Below, in pieces: positions 63,919 through 64,000 of a DNA stretch of 64,000 bases. Origin of the DNA: Calidifontibacillus oryziterrae (GTDB lineage: Bacteria > Bacillota > Bacilli > Bacillales > Bacillaceae_J). The DNA lies in contig NZ_KB223527.1 in assembly GCF_000331575.1 (NCBI RefSeq), forward strand, positions 1,089,842 to 1,153,841. The letters run 5' to 3'. A program made the position numbers and the translations under genes. Under the pieces are notes generated by a model that saw nothing but the letters and a program-made list of their open reading frames with translations, was not told the DNA's origin and ran no database searches. Position 1 is the stretch's first letter. Each line of letters opens with the position of its first letter.

Positions 63919-64000
63919 ATGTACGATTATGATTATTATCGCCAGTTTGGGTTCCCTGGGGGTGGCTTCCCGGGTGGCGGTTTCCCTGGTTTCCCTGGTG
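63919..64000 (+). CDS. Gly/Phe/Pro-rich small protein, N-terminal part only
   Basis: ATG at 63919 follows AAAGGAGAGAGG. The 27 codons visible give a Tyr/Asp-rich start (YDYDYYRQ) and then repeats of the form F-P-G-G-G. The frame continues past the right edge. The composition is like small spore coat or outer-surface proteins of Bacillaceae, but no family can be named from this fragment. Confidence 0.65.
   Translation, partial: MYDYDYYRQFGFPGGGFPGGGFPGFPG

Overview
The window is an AT-rich chromosomal segment of a member of the Bacillaceae (endospore-forming Firmicutes). Gene content and order follow the Bacillus subtilis 'yt' region between ytxK and ytzG: ytxK-tpx-ytfJ-ytfI-yteJ-sppA-nadK-mbcS-sspA-thiI-nifZ-braB-ezrA-hisJ-refZ-dgcP-rpsD ... 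tyrS-acsA-acuABC-motPS-ccpA-aroA ... ytxGHJ-murC ... sftA ... ytpQ ... ytoP-ytzB-trmB-ytzH-ytmP-amyX ... pepV-ytzE-rsuA. Spore genes (sspA, ytfJ), a tyrS T-box, a bacilliredoxin-like YtxJ and several TTG starts with strong Shine-Dalgarno sequences agree with this. The species cannot be named from the sequence. No rRNA, tRNA, prophage or CRISPR was seen.

Left end (1-3571): an intact IS1634-family element (about 994-2949) lies between ytxK and tpx. It is flanked by a perfect 178-bp direct duplication that includes the last 19 codons and the terminator of tpx. The long duplication leaves tpx whole on one side and the ytxK upstream region whole on the other.

Region 3.7-20.6 kb: sporulation and envelope genes (ytfJ, ytfI, yteJ, sppA), NAD kinase, an acyl-CoA synthetase with a palindromic operator-like site in its leader, a small acid-soluble spore protein, the NifZ-ThiI sulfur-transfer pair, a branched-chain amino acid carrier, division regulators EzrA and RefZ, HisJ, and an apparently active diguanylate cyclase (DgcP). 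Two small single-pass membrane proteins are unassigned.

Region 20.6-31.4 kb: rpsD has a consensus promoter and a structured leader. Between rpsD and tyrS sits an accessory block: a fixC-fixX-fixA-fixB-glcD operon plus a large class A penicillin-binding protein with an FN3 domain. The operon would join a GlcD-type 2-hydroxyacid dehydrogenase to an electron-transfer flavoprotein and its quinone oxidoreductase. This is the most interesting metabolic locus in the window.

Region 31.4-46.3 kb: acetate/acetyl-CoA control (acsA divergent from acuABC), a MotPS stator next to ccpA, bifunctional AroA, a long FtsA-like ATPase with a repeat-rich C-terminal half, the ytxGHJ stress operon, murC and a nicotinate phosphoribosyltransferase.

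Region 46.4-64 kb: SftA with nine 8-residue repeats, ytpQ, a lipoprotein, ytoP, ytzB, trmB, a dispersed intergenic repeat (its left arm recurs at 7.7 kb), ytzH, ytmP, pullulanase, a NERD-like protein, lrgAB, an EAL phosphodiesterase with a degenerate GGDEF domain, pepV, ytzE, a pseudouridine synthase and, at the right edge, the start of a Gly/Phe/Pro-rich small protein.
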